In this document: positions 7,562 to 16,395 of the stretch, piece after piece
Position numbering within the stretch: the first letter of the stretch is position 1
Layout: the number at the start of each line of letters is the position of its first letter
From: JBBROS01 sp965260995
GTDB taxonomy: Bacteria; Pseudomonadota; Alphaproteobacteria; Acetobacterales; Acetobacteraceae
Direction: 5' to 3'
Assembly (NCBI GenBank): GCA_965260995.1
Contig: CBDHCD010000003.1
Coordinates: 496,001-560,000 of the forward strand
DNA length: 64,000 nucleotides
Notes under the pieces: generated by a model
What the model was told of the DNA's origin: nothing
Databases searched by the model: none
What the model saw: only the letters and a program-made list of their open reading frames with translations
Program-made: the position numbers and the translations under genes

Positions 7562-9055
7562 TCAGGCCGACATCGCTTTTTCCCGTTTCCGCTGCACCGA
7601 GCTTGGGATGCGCAAAGCCTCACGGTATTTGGCCACGGTCCGGCGCGCGATGTCCACGCCTTCCCGCCGGAGGGCGGACACGATCGCGTCGTCCGAAAGG
7701 ACGTCGACCGGGTCCTCGGCGACGACCAGGGCACGGATGCGGTGGCGCACCGCCTCGGCGCTGTGGCTCTCGCCGCCGGAGCTGGACGCGATGGCGGTGG
7801 TGAAGAAATATTTCAGCTCGAAGATGCCGCGCGGGGTGGCGATGTACTTGTTGGCCGTGACCCGGCTGACGGTGCTCTCGTGCATCTCCACCGCGCCCGC
7901 CACGTCGCGCAGGATCAGCGGCCGCAGGTGGCCGACGCCGCGGCGGAAGAACGCGTCCTGCTGCTTCACCACCTCGGCCGCCACCTTGAGGATGGTGTTG
8001 GCGCGCTGCTGCAACGATTTGACCAGCCAGTTGGCGGTGGACAGGTTCTCGCCGAGGAAGGTGCGCGTCGCCCGCCCGCCCTGGGCGCTGATGCGGGCGT
8101 GATACACCTCGTTGACCAGCACGCGGGGCATGGTGTCAGGGTTGAGTTCCAGCACCCACTCGCCGTTCGGGGCGGCGCGCATCAGCACGTCGGGCACGAC
8201 CTGCTGCACGGGGCCGGAGTCGAACCCCGCGCCGGGCTTGGGGTCGAGGCGGCGAAGCTCGGCCGCCATGTCGGCCAGGTCCTCGGCGTCGACGCCGCAG
8301 ACGGCCATCAGGGCGCGGGTGTCGCGCCGGGCGAGCAGGTCGAGGTTGTCGAGCAGGGCCTGCATCGCCGGGTCGAGGCGGTCGCGCTCGGCGAGTTGGG
8401 CGGCGAGGCAGGTCTTGAGGTCGGGGGCGAACAGGCCGGACGGGTCGAAGCGCATCATGCGCTCGCGCACGGAGGCGACGCGGGCGGCGTCGATGCCCAT
8501 GGCGTAGGCGAGGTCGGCGGTGCTGGCGGCGACGCGGCCGGCCGGGTCGAGCAGGCCGATCAGTTGCGTGCCGATCATGCGGTCGACCGGATCGGCGAAG
8601 CTGAGGCGAAGCTGCTCGTTGAGGTGGGTGCGGAGGTTGCGCGGCGCTTCGACCAAGTCGTCGATGCCGCGCTCGTCGAACGGGTCGCGCGATCCGCGCG
8701 CGGCGCCGAGGTAGCTCGCGCCCAATTCGCCCCCCGGGCCGCCGTCGGCCGCGCCGCCGGCGTCGTAGCTGTTGGCGTGGTCGGCCTCGATCGCGTCCGG
8801 CAGCTTCTCGCGGCCGAGCAGGGCGACGGCGTCGAGCCGGTCCAGCATCTCGGGGCGTTGGTCGGGGGCGGGGCGCTCGAATTCGCGGTCGGACCGTTCG
8901 TCGCGCTCGAGCAACGGGTTGCGCTCCAGCTCTTCCTCGATGAAGGCGGCCGCTTCCATGTTGGTGCACTGGAGGAGCTTGATGGCCTGACGCAGTTGCG
9001 GCGTCATGACCAGGGATTGCGTTTGCCGGAATTCCAGCCGTGGACCTATCGCCAT
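7562..9055 (-). CDS. rpoN: RNA polymerase sigma-54 factor
   Basis: This is the alternative sigma factor for -24/-12 promoters, which needs AAA+ activators. The 497-residue form starts at ATG 9055; an ATG at 9088 would overlap lptB and add 11 residues. Region I is intact (RLEFRQTQSLVMTPQLRQAI, the glutamine- and leucine-rich activator-interacting part), followed by an acidic linker, the core-binding domain and the helix-turn-helix. The C-terminal RpoN box ARRTVAKYRE recognises the -24 element. It lies 10 bases after lptB and before hpf. Confidence 0.96.
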   Translation of the reverse strand: MAIGPRLEFRQTQSLVMTPQLRQAIKLLQCTNMEAAAFIEEELERNPLLERDERSDREFERPAPDQRPEMLDRLDAVALLGREKLPDAIEADHANSYDAGGAADGGPGGELGASYLGAARGSRDPFDERGIDDLVEAPRNLRTHLNEQLRLSFADPVDRMIGTQLIGLLDPAGRVAASTADLAYAMGIDAARVASVRERMMRFDPSGLFAPDLKTCLAAQLAERDRLDPAMQALLDNLDLLARRDTRALMAVCGVDAEDLADMAAELRRLDPKPGAGFDSGPVQQVVPDVLMRAAPNGEWVLELNPDTMPRVLVNEVYHARISAQGGRATRTFLGENLSTANWLVKSLQQRANTILKVAAEVVKQQDAFFRRGVGHLRPLILRDVAGAVEMHESTVSRVTANKYIATPRGIFELKYFFTTAIASSSGGESHSAEAVRHRIRALVVAEDPVDVLSDDAIVSALRREGVDIARRTVAKYREALRIPSSVQRKREKAMSA

Positions 9056-9065
9056 GACCGGCAGA

Positions 9066-9779
9066 CTACAGGCTAAACCTTTCTCCAAGATAGACGCGGC
9101 GCACGTCCTCGTGGGCCACGACCTCGTCGGGCCGGCCCTCCATGAGGACGTGGCCGTCGTACATGATGTAGGCGCGGTCGATGATCTCCAGCGTTTCGCG
9201 CACGTTATGATCGGTGATCAGTACGCCGATGCCGCGGTCCTTGAGGTGGGACACGAGATCGCGGATCTCGCCGACGGCGATCGGGTCGATGCCGGCCAGC
9301 GGCTCGTCGAGCAGCACGTAGCCGGGCTGGGTGGCCAGCGCCCGCGCGATCTCGACCCGGCGGCGCTCGCCACCGGACAAGGCGAGGGCCGGGGTGCGGC
9401 GGAGGTGGCCGATGCCGAACTCGGTCAGCAGCCCGTCCAACGACTGGTGGCGGCGGTCGCGGTCGGGTTCCACCACCTCGAGCGCGGCCATGATGTTCTG
9501 CTCGACGTTGAGGCCGCGGAACACGCTCGCCTCCTGCGGCAGGTAGCCGATGCCGAGGCGGGCGCGGCGATACATCGGCAGGCCAGTGATGTTGTTGCCG
9601 TCGAGTTCGATGCGCCCGGTGTCGGGCCGCACGAGGCCGACGATCATGTAGAAGGTGGTCGTCTTGCCAGCGCCGTTCGGGCCGAGCAGGCCGACCGCCT
9701 CGCCGCGTTGGACGTTGATGCTGACCGACTGGACGACGGCGCGCTTCTTGTACGTCTTGCCAACGCCGCGGGCGGTCAG
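9066..9779 (-). CDS. lptB: LPS export ABC transporter ATPase LptB, non-canonical start
   Basis: LptB powers LPS extraction with LptFG. Visible motifs are Walker A (GPNGAGKTT), signature LSGGERRR, Walker B (YVLLDEP) and the switch histidine (ITDHNVRE). No ATG, GTG or TTG occurs in frame between the upstream stop (TAA at 9882-9884) and Walker A; the first ATG, at 9647, is already past Walker A and would give a dead protein. Homology to other LptB proteins begins at LTARGVGKTYKKR, so I place the start at CTG 9779 (237 residues). ATC 9836 (256 residues, overlapping lptA) is an alternative. A base error in this stretch is also possible. Confidence 0.9.
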   Translation of the reverse strand: MTARGVGKTYKKRAVVQSVSINVQRGEAVGLLGPNGAGKTTTFYMIVGLVRPDTGRIELDGNNITGLPMYRRARLGIGYLPQEASVFRGLNVEQNIMAALEVVEPDRDRRHQSLDGLLTEFGIGHLRRTPALALSGGERRRVEIARALATQPGYVLLDEPLAGIDPIAVGEIRDLVSHLKDRGIGVLITDHNVRETLEIIDRAYIMYDGHVLMEGRPDEVVAHEDVRRVYLGERFSL

Positions 9780-9811
9780 GCCGGAGTCGACGCCCCAGGG
9801 GCCGCCCGCGC

Positions 9812-10774
9812 CTACTGCTTCGAGCCGGGCGTCGATGACGCGCCCCCGCTGTCGTTGGCACCAGCCGGAGTGCGGCCGCCCTTATCGATCTCGGTCGGCA
9901 CGACTAGCCCTTGCACCCGCTTGCCCGGCTCGCGCACCAAGGTCGAGATGCCGGTCTTGAGGTTGACGATCGCCTCGTCGCCTTGCAACTGGTTCTGGCC
10001 GCGGGTGATGCGCACGTTGCCGGCGAGGCGGGCGATGCCAGCGTCGGCGACGTAGACGCCGCGGTCGCCCTTGACGGTTTCGGTCGCGGTGCGGATCTGC
10101 ACGTCGCCGAACCCCTCGACCCGCTCCAGCTTGCCTGACGCGTCGACCGGACTGCCGGAGGGCTTGCCGGCCGCGCTCGCAGCCTGGACCGACCCGGCCT
10201 GCGGTGCGCCCGCGGGGGTGGCGGTGTAGCCGACCAGCACGTCGGCCGACACGCGGCGGCCGTCCGTCGTCGTCACGGTGGCGTCGCCGCGGGCGACCGC
10301 CATGCGCTTCTGCGACCAGTACTCCATGGCGTCCCGCGCCGTTATGACCTGTTGCGGCGTCGTGATCGACAAGGCGCCGCCGGTCAGCAGCAACACGGCC
10401 TGGTCGATGTCGTAGATCCCGCGGTCGCCGACCGCGAGGTCGGTCGCGGTGAAGATGCGGACGTGGCCCTCGGCCTCCAAGCGGTAAACCTCGTTGGAGC
10501 CGGTGTCGCTCGGGCCGGTGGCCGGGGCGGCCGGGTCGTTGGCGGCGGCCTTGCGGCGGTAGCGGGCGATGAGGCGGTCGGCCGTCACGGTCACGTTGCC
10601 GCGGACGGCGCGCGCATCGCCGCTGGCCACGACCATCTGCTCGTTCTGCCGCCATTCCATGCCGCCTTGCGCAGTCACGTCGATGGGGCCACCCTTGGAC
10701 AGGTCAAGGCCCTGGGCCGAGACGAGCGATGGGGCGGACACCACGGCGAGCGCCACCAGGGCGGCGCGGATCAT
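9812..10774 (-). CDS. lptA: LPS transport periplasmic protein LptA (OstA-like)
   Basis: LptA forms the periplasmic bridge that carries LPS from LptC to LptD. The 320-residue product has a Sec signal peptide (MIRAALVALAVVSAPSLVSA, cleavage after about residue 20). OstA/LptA beta-strand repeats follow, such as VVASGDARAVRGNVTVTADRL and VGDRGIYDIDQAVLLLTG. It is much longer than E. coli LptA (about 185 residues) because of a central low-complexity insert at about residues 185-215 and a glycine/serine-rich tail; longer forms are common in alphaproteobacteria. It overlaps lptC by 4 bases. Confidence 0.93.
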   Translation of the reverse strand: MIRAALVALAVVSAPSLVSAQGLDLSKGGPIDVTAQGGMEWRQNEQMVVASGDARAVRGNVTVTADRLIARYRRKAAANDPAAPATGPSDTGSNEVYRLEAEGHVRIFTATDLAVGDRGIYDIDQAVLLLTGGALSITTPQQVITARDAMEYWSQKRMAVARGDATVTTTDGRRVSADVLVGYTATPAGAPQAGSVQAASAAGKPSGSPVDASGKLERVEGFGDVQIRTATETVKGDRGVYVADAGIARLAGNVRITRGQNQLQGDEAIVNLKTGISTLVREPGKRVQGLVVPTEIDKGGRTPAGANDSGGASSTPGSKQ

Positions 10775-11478
10775 CGGGGCTCAGCGCCGTTCAGGACCAG
10801 GTGCGCCGGGCCGGTGAACTGGATCGCCGCCCCTTTGTCGATCAAGGTGAAGCCCTGGGCGTCGAGGGTGCCGAACGGGCCTTCGGCGCGGGTCTTGTCG
10901 CTGCTGGCGGCGGCGCCGGCCTTGAGGTCGACCACGGCGGCGTCGGTGCGGAGCGTGGTGCCGTCCTCACGGTAGAGCAGGACGTTGCCGGACAGATCGA
11001 GCATCGATTGGTGCTGGATGAAGACCCCGGCCTGCGACTCGCCCATCAACCAGGTGCCGCTCTCGGTGACGATGTCGCCCTTGGGGTCGGTCAGCGCGAT
11101 GCGCTCCGGGCCGGTCTGCAACGCGGACGCGGCCGTGACGGTGTAGGGCCGCCCGCGCTCATCCACGCCGCGGTAGCGGGGCTGCAGCATGCGTCCGGTG
11201 TCGGCCTCGACGGAGAAGGCGCGGCGAAAGGCGATGCGGCCCTGGTCCTTGACCCGCATTAGCTCGGGCCAAACCGCGATGGAGCTGAGCAGGAGCAGCG
11301 CCAGCAGAGGCAAGAGCCACTTGGCCAGCACGACCATGACGTGCCGACGGGCGATCCCGGCGGCGGTCGGCGGCGCTTGACGCCAGGCTGGGGTGGAGAC
11401 GATCACGCGCCGGGCGACCGGGCGGACCAGCGCCGGGCCGGGTAGGCGGGGCCGGTCCTGGACGTCGGACACGCTCAC
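10771..11478 (-). CDS. lptC: LPS export system protein LptC
   Basis: LptC is the inner-membrane bitopic partner of LptBFG and LptA. The 235-residue product has one transmembrane helix at about residues 52-70 (LAKWLLPLLALLLLSSIAVW) followed by a periplasmic LptC/YrbK beta-jellyroll (RYRGVDERGRPYTVTAASA). I chose GTG 11478 because it overlaps the kdsD stop (GTGA), giving translational coupling; the frame stays open further upstream only as antisense-like sequence inside kdsD. Confidence 0.92.
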   Translation of the reverse strand: MSVSDVQDRPRLPGPALVRPVARRVIVSTPAWRQAPPTAAGIARRHVMVVLAKWLLPLLALLLLSSIAVWPELMRVKDQGRIAFRRAFSVEADTGRMLQPRYRGVDERGRPYTVTAASALQTGPERIALTDPKGDIVTESGTWLMGESQAGVFIQHQSMLDLSGNVLLYREDGTTLRTDAAVVDLKAGAAASSDKTRAEGPFGTLDAQGFTLIDKGAAIQFTGPAHLVLNGAEPR

Positions 11479-12473
11479 AGCACGCCCGCCCGCAACAGGT
11501 CGTGGACGTGCAGGATGCCAACCGGGGCGCGGGCCGGGTCGGTCACGAACAGGCTGGTGACGGGGCGCGGGCCATCGTTCATCGCCCGCAAGGCTTCGGC
11601 CGCCAGGGCGTCGGGGCTGATGGTGCGGGGCACTCGGTTCATGATGTCGGCGACGCGGCGGGACAGCAGGTCCGGACCCATGGCGCGGCGAAGGTCGCCG
11701 TCGGTCAGGACTCCCGCCAGGCGGCCGTCCGCGCCCAAAGCGCCGAGGCAGCCGAAGCCCTTGCCGGTCATCAGCAGGAGGGCCTGGTCCATCGGCAGGT
11801 CCTGCGGCGCGAGCGGCACGGCGGCGCCCGTGTGCATCAGGTCGCGAACGTGGCGGAGCTGCGCGCCGAGGCGGCCGCCGGGATGGAAGGCGGAGAACTG
11901 GCTGGCGGTGAAGCCGCGGCGCGTCAGCAGGGCGACGGCGAGGGCGTCGCCGAGGGCGAGCTGCATCGTCGTGCTGGTGGTGGGGGCCAGGCCCATGGGG
12001 CACGCCTCGGGGGCGGCGGGGAGCAGGAGCACGACGTCCGCGGCGCGGGCCAGGGCGGAGGCGGGCCGGGCGGTGACGGCGATCAGCGGCAGGGCGAAGC
12101 GGCGGGCGTAGGCGACCAGATCGGCGAGTTCCGGCGTTTCGCCGCTGTTGGACAAGGCCAGCACGGCGTCGCCCGGGACGATCATGCCGAGGTCGCCGTG
12201 GCTCGCCTCGGCCGGGTGGACGAAGAGGGAGGGGGTGCCGGTCGAGGCCAGGGTGGCGGCGACCTTGCGCGCGACCAGGCCCGACTTGCCCATGCCGGAC
12301 ACGACGACGCGGCCGCGGCACCCGGCCAGGCGCTCCACCGCCGTGCCGAACGCATCGTCCGGGCAGCTTGCCAGGGAACATGCCAGGGCGCGCAGGCCGG
12401 CCGCTTCGATCTCCAGGACGTTGCGAGCGACCTCGGACGCGGACGCCGGCTTGAAGGCGAGGACGGCTGTCAT
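11475..12473 (-). CDS. kdsD: D-arabinose 5-phosphate isomerase (KdsD/KpsF)
   Basis: KdsD converts ribulose 5-phosphate to arabinose 5-phosphate, the first committed step towards Kdo for LPS inner core. The 332-residue protein has an SIS domain at about 40-180 (VVVSGMGKSG, LALSNSGETPEL, PTTSTTMQLALGDA) and two CBS domains at about 208-330 (VRDLMHTG, VADIMNRVPRTI). It leads the operon kdsD-lptC-lptA-lptB-rpoN-hpf. GAAGGGGGGTC lies just before its ATG. This linkage of Kdo supply and LPS transport is a standard proteobacterial arrangement. Confidence 0.95.
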   Translation of the reverse strand: MTAVLAFKPASASEVARNVLEIEAAGLRALACSLASCPDDAFGTAVERLAGCRGRVVVSGMGKSGLVARKVAATLASTGTPSLFVHPAEASHGDLGMIVPGDAVLALSNSGETPELADLVAYARRFALPLIAVTARPASALARAADVVLLLPAAPEACPMGLAPTTSTTMQLALGDALAVALLTRRGFTASQFSAFHPGGRLGAQLRHVRDLMHTGAAVPLAPQDLPMDQALLLMTGKGFGCLGALGADGRLAGVLTDGDLRRAMGPDLLSRRVADIMNRVPRTISPDALAAEALRAMNDGPRPVTSLFVTDPARAPVGILHVHDLLRAGVL

Positions 12474-12556
12474 GACCCCCCTTCTATGGGCAGGCCCCGG
12501 TGGCCGGTCAACACGCGAAGCACGACAGAATGTAACACAGTGCTATGAAACGTGAC

Positions 12557-12577
12557 ATCGGACAACGAATCGGACAA
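12557..12577. repeat. 9-bp direct repeat upstream of kdsD
   Basis: ATCGGACAA occurs at 12557-12565 and 12569-12577, a period of 12 bases, about 85-105 bases before the kdsD start. It could be part of a regulator site or a -35 region (TTGTCC on the kdsD strand). The rest of the 172-base gap holds no gene. Confidence 0.3.
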
Positions 12578-12645
12578 TGGATAAGCTCGCATGAGCAGGC
12601 CTCCGTCCCGAGTGCCGAGGCTCTGCCCAGGACCAGCGGGCGGGC

Positions 12646-13698
12646 TCAACGGGCAGCCCGGGCGTGAGCGTCGGCGAGCTGTTGCGAGCGGGCGGTCTGT
12701 CGTTCGAACATCCAACCAGGATATTCTTTTGGCAAGGCGCTGACCTGGTCGAGGCCGTCAAGCTCCGCCGTCGTGAGTTCGATCCCGGTGGCGGCGATGT
12801 TGTCCTCAAGCTGGTCGAGACGCTTGGCTCCGATGATGACGCTGGTGACGACCTTGCGATGCAAGAGCCACGCCAGCGCCACTTGGGCGACTGAGACGCC
12901 GCGGCTGTCGGCCATCGGCCGCATGGCGTCAACGCAGTCGAAAGCGCGGTCGCGCTGGACGGGGGGGAAATCGAACGCGGCGCGGCGGGTGCCGGCGGCG
13001 GCGTCCTGGTCGCGCTCGTGCTTGCCGCTGAGCAGGCCGCCGGCGAGCGGGCTCCAGACCAGGAGGCCGACACCCTCGCTGGCGAGCATGGGCACGATCT
13101 CGCGCTCGAGGTCGCGGCCGGCGACGGTATAGTAGGCCTGCAAGCAGGCGACGCGGGTTAGGCCGTGCCGCTCGGCGATGCCGAGGGCCTTCATCACCTG
13201 CCAAGCGGCCCAGTTGGAGACGCCGACGTAGCGGACGTGGCCGTGCTGCACCAGGGTCTCGAGAGCGCGAAGGGATTCCTCGATCGGGGTCGCCGGATCG
13301 AAGCCGTGGAGTTGATATACGTCGATATGATCGAGTTGCAGGCGCTTCAGGCTGGCCTTCACCGCGGCGAGCAGGTGGGCGCGCGAACTGCCACGGGCGT
13401 TGGCGCCAGGGCCGGTGATGCCGTAGGCCTTGGTCGCGACGACGACTTGGTCACGCGGGACTTGGAGGTTGCGCAAGGCCTGGCCGGTGATCTGTTCCGA
13501 TGCCCCATCGGCGTACACGTCGGCGGTGTCGATCAGGTTAATGCCGGCCTCGATCGCCCGGCCGACCAGGCGATCCGCGTCGGCCTGGCCCAAGGTGCCG
13601 ATGTCCTTCCAGATGCCGTCGGCGCCGCCGAACGTCATGGTGCCGAGGCAGAGCTCCGAGACGAAGAGGCCGGTGTTGCCGAGCTTGTTCATGCGCAT
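12646..13698 (-). CDS. aldo/keto reductase
   Basis: This is a 350-residue NAD(P)H-dependent oxidoreductase of the AKR superfamily, in the YajO/Tas-like group. The catalytic tetrad can be traced: Asp in DTADVYADG, Tyr in the same loop, Lys in VVATKAYG and His in VYQLHGFD. Co-factor binding residues appear in LVWSPLAGGLLSG and IIGAKRLDQLEDN. I chose ATG 13698 (GGGGAC upstream); ATG 13692 is equally possible. The substrate cannot be told from sequence. It is not obviously part of a neighbouring operon. Confidence 0.9.
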   Translation of the reverse strand: MRMNKLGNTGLFVSELCLGTMTFGGADGIWKDIGTLGQADADRLVGRAIEAGINLIDTADVYADGASEQITGQALRNLQVPRDQVVVATKAYGITGPGANARGSSRAHLLAAVKASLKRLQLDHIDVYQLHGFDPATPIEESLRALETLVQHGHVRYVGVSNWAAWQVMKALGIAERHGLTRVACLQAYYTVAGRDLEREIVPMLASEGVGLLVWSPLAGGLLSGKHERDQDAAAGTRRAAFDFPPVQRDRAFDCVDAMRPMADSRGVSVAQVALAWLLHRKVVTSVIIGAKRLDQLEDNIAATGIELTTAELDGLDQVSALPKEYPGWMFERQTARSQQLADAHARAAR

Positions 13699-13865
13699 GG
13701 GCGTTGTCCCCGTGAAGGCGTTGGCCCGCGCCGGGCCGGGTGCGGGCCGGGCGACCACGGCATCATCGGGCCTCCCGGCGACGGCGCGGCCGATCCGCCG
13801 CGCCGGTCAAAGAGGCGTCGCGAGAGCGGCCGAGACCCGGGCCGCCTCGGTCACGCCCACCCCGG

Positions 13866-15206
13866 TCATGATTGGGCGTCTGGTGAAACGACCATGCACC
13901 CGGTGCGCTGCCGGGCCAGCCGCTCGCAGGCCTGCGCCGCCGAATCGCGGGACATGCCCATCAGGCGGGCGCGGTAGAGCACGCCACGCGGCTGGCGGAC
14001 GGGCGTGACACTGGTGCGCGCGCCGCCGAGCACGTCGCGGGCGTGGTTGCGCGCCGCGCCGGCGGCCGACGCGGCCAGGCCCTGATCGGCGAACGCGCCG
14101 ACCTGGACTGCCCAGTTGCCCGGCGCGAAGCCGCCGCGCTGGATGCCGACCGGTTCCGCGTTGGCCGGGCTGACGAGGGCGAAGCGCGACCGCGGCGCGA
14201 CTGGCACCAGGGACGCGGCGGCGAGCTGCTGCTGCGAGCGCGCCGGCGGGCGATATGGATCTGGGGCGGGCGAGGCGCGCGGCGGTTCCGGCACTTGGGC
14301 GAACGACCGGCGGGGCGGGGCGTCGGACGGTTCGAGGTAGGCTGTGGCAGGCGGCAGCTCGGCGACCTCGACCGGCTGGGGCCGCAGCACGATGTAAGGA
14401 GAGGCCTGATCGGCCGGCTGGCTGGGCGTCTGCTCGGCGAGCTGGACCGGCGGGTTGAGGACGATGGGCGTGGTCGGTGCGGGCGTCGGGTCGGGCGCGC
14501 GGTTGAGGGCGATGACCGGGCCGCGTGGCGCGGGGTAGCGGTTGTTGGCGTAGCGATTGCCGGCATAGCGACTGCTGGCGTAGCGGGTGGGCAGCGAGTT
14601 GGAGGCATACTGGGCACCGGGCGAGGGCGCGCTGGGCGCGCTGCCGGCGATGCGGGGGCCGATGCTGGCGACGTAGCGCCGTGTCTCCTCCGGCAAGGTG
14701 CGATTGCGGGTCAGGTAGTCGTCGAGCCGGCCCGGCCCGGCGTTGTAGGCGGCGAGGAAACCGGGAGAGCCGTAGATGTCATACATCTCCCGGATGTAGG
14801 CCGCGCCGGCCCGGATGTTGTTGTGCGGGTCGAACGGGTCCTCGCCGAGCTCGCTGTAGCGGCCGCGCAACTCGTCGTAGGTGGCGGGCATGACCTGCAT
14901 CAGGCCCATGGCGCCGGCGCCGGAGGTGATGAGCTCGCCGTTGCTGGCGTACTGCCGGCCGCCGGATTCCTGGCGCATGACCTCGCGGATCCAGCGTTCG
15001 GGCACGTCGTAGGTGCGGGCGGCCTCGGTGACGTAAGGCCCCCACGGGTCGTGGGCCGGGCCGGGCGGGGCGTAGGTGCGGCGGGCCTGGGCGCGGTAGC
15101 GCGACGACTCGGCTTGGGAGGAGATCTTCGATCCGCTGGCGCAGGCGCTCAGCAGGGCGAGGCTGAGGACGCAACCGGCGACTCGCGTGAAGCTCTGGAC
15201 CGTCAA
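13866..15206 (-). CDS. lytic transglycosylase lipoprotein with SPOR domain
   Basis: This 446-residue protein has a lipoprotein signal ending in the lipobox LLSAC (Cys22), so it should be anchored in the outer membrane. A family 1 SLT domain at about residues 60-185 shows the catalytic glutamate in RQESGG, GAMGLMQVMP and AAYNAGPGR. A long proline-rich linker carries pentapeptide repeats (RYAxN). The C-terminal SPOR domain at about 365-445 (NWAVQVGAFAD) binds denuded septal glycan. I chose TTG 15206, with GGGAG 9 bases upstream; ATG at 15302 would bury the signal peptide. It likely acts at division or wall turnover, similar in plan to RlpA-type proteins. Confidence 0.9.
   Translation of the reverse strand: MTVQSFTRVAGCVLSLALLSACASGSKISSQAESSRYRAQARRTYAPPGPAHDPWGPYVTEAARTYDVPERWIREVMRQESGGRQYASNGELITSGAGAMGLMQVMPATYDELRGRYSELGEDPFDPHNNIRAGAAYIREMYDIYGSPGFLAAYNAGPGRLDDYLTRNRTLPEETRRYVASIGPRIAGSAPSAPSPGAQYASNSLPTRYASSRYAGNRYANNRYPAPRGPVIALNRAPDPTPAPTTPIVLNPPVQLAEQTPSQPADQASPYIVLRPQPVEVAELPPATAYLEPSDAPPRRSFAQVPEPPRASPAPDPYRPPARSQQQLAAASLVPVAPRSRFALVSPANAEPVGIQRGGFAPGNWAVQVGAFADQGLAASAAGAARNHARDVLGGARTSVTPVRQPRGVLYRARLMGMSRDSAAQACERLARQRTGCMVVSPDAQS
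14536..14595. repeat. four 15-bp tandem units inside the lytic transglycosylase gene
   Basis: Units start with TAGCG at 14536, 14551, 14566 and 14581. The gene strand encodes pentapeptides related to RYANN, RYAGN and RYASS. They lie in the linker between the SLT and SPOR domains, so copy-number change would only alter linker length. Confidence 0.7.
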
Positions 15207-15511
15207 ACGTCGTCTCCCGTCAGGATCGGCTCCGAGGTGGAGCGGGTGAAAGGACGCCGCGGCACACGAGGCGTGCGCGACGAGTGCGCGCGCGGCCATC
15301 ACCGGCAGGTTGTGCCCCGTCGCTGAACTGGCTCGGAAAGAACCTGGTCCAAGGCGTTAACTCAACTCAGATTTTTGCGCAACGGTTGTTTGCGTCCGCT
15401 CTCGCGTGTTGACGATGCGCCGTGTCGTTGGGGCGACACTGGCGAGGTCGGGCGGAGCGGAATGCCGGCCTTGTTGCGGGCTGGACGCCGATCCGCTACT
15501 GCCGGGCCGCG

Positions 15512-16390
15512 ATGACCGCGTCTCCATCCACGACCGCCTCCCACGGCGTCGGCTTGCCCGGCCGGTCCGAGTTGCTGCTGCGCTCGGACCTGACGTGGCG
15601 CGCCCGCCAGGCCCTGGCGGTCGAGGACGTGACGGGAGGGCTGCGGCTGTGGCGGCTGGCGATGACGCTCGGATGGTTCGACATCCGGCTCCGCTACCGC
15701 GGCTCGCTGCTCGGGCCGTTCTGGCTGACGCTGTCGACGGCGGTGATGGTGGCGGCGCTGGGCGTGCTGTACTCCAGGCTGTTCAAGATGGAGTTGCACG
15801 ACTACCTGCCCTACTTGGCGCTGTCCTTGGTGCTGTGGGGGACGCTGAACACGATTGTCGGCGAGGCGTGCACCTGCTTCCTGGGCGGAGAAGGCATGAT
15901 CCGCGCCATGCGGATGCCGTTCACGCTGTACGCGGCGCGGGTGCTGGTGCGCAACATGCTGGTGCTGGCGCACAACGTGCTGGTGATCCTCGCGGTCTAT
16001 GCCTGGTTCGACACCTGGCCCGGCTTCGCGGCCTTCGGCGCGCTGCCGGGCCTCGTGCTGTGGGTGATCGACGGGCTGGCCGCCTGCCTGCTGCTGGGCG
16101 CGGTCTGCGCCCGGTTCCGCGACATCCCGCCGATCATCGGCAGCGTCATGCAGATCGCCTTCTTCGTCAGCCCGATCATCTGGAAGCCGGACCTGCTAAC
16201 GGAGGCGAACCGGGTGTGGCTGTTGGCCAACCCGTTCTACACCCTGCTCGACGTGGTGCGCGCGCCGCTGCTCGGGCAGGCGGCTGGGGCGGCGGTCTGG
16301 TTGTCGGCCCTGGGCTACAGCGCGGTGCTGCTGGGCGTCGCGTGGGTCGCGTTCGTGCGCACGCGCTCGCGCCTAGCCTTCTGGATCTGA
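15512..16390 (+). CDS. ABC-2 type polysaccharide export permease (Wzm/TagG-like)
   Basis: This 292-residue inner-membrane protein of the ABC-2 permease family pairs with the ATPase that follows 5 bases later. The N-terminal amphipathic region carries the family motif RLRYRGSLLGPFW at about residues 65-77. Six hydrophobic segments follow, and PIIWKPD is near the C-terminal part. Such pairs export O-antigen, capsule or other polyprenyl-linked glycans to the periplasm. I chose ATG 15512; an ATG at 15422 adds 30 residues without family character. About 300 bases separate it from the divergent transglycosylase gene; within that gap, GTGTCG and CGACAC at 15422-15439 form an inverted repeat. Confidence 0.92.
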   Translation: MTASPSTTASHGVGLPGRSELLLRSDLTWRARQALAVEDVTGGLRLWRLAMTLGWFDIRLRYRGSLLGPFWLTLSTAVMVAALGVLYSRLFKMELHDYLPYLALSLVLWGTLNTIVGEACTCFLGGEGMIRAMRMPFTLYAARVLVRNMLVLAHNVLVILAVYAWFDTWPGFAAFGALPGLVLWVIDGLAACLLLGAVCARFRDIPPIIGSVMQIAFFVSPIIWKPDLLTEANRVWLLANPFYTLLDVVRAPLLGQAAGAAVWLSALGYSAVLLGVAWVAFVRTRSRLAFWI

Positions 16391-16395
16391 CCGGG

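Noticed and set aside
9205..9861. 218-residue minus-strand frame beginning at GTG 9861 as the lptB start
   Set aside because: It is in another frame from the conserved LptB motifs, and its arginine/proline-rich sequence has no ATPase features.
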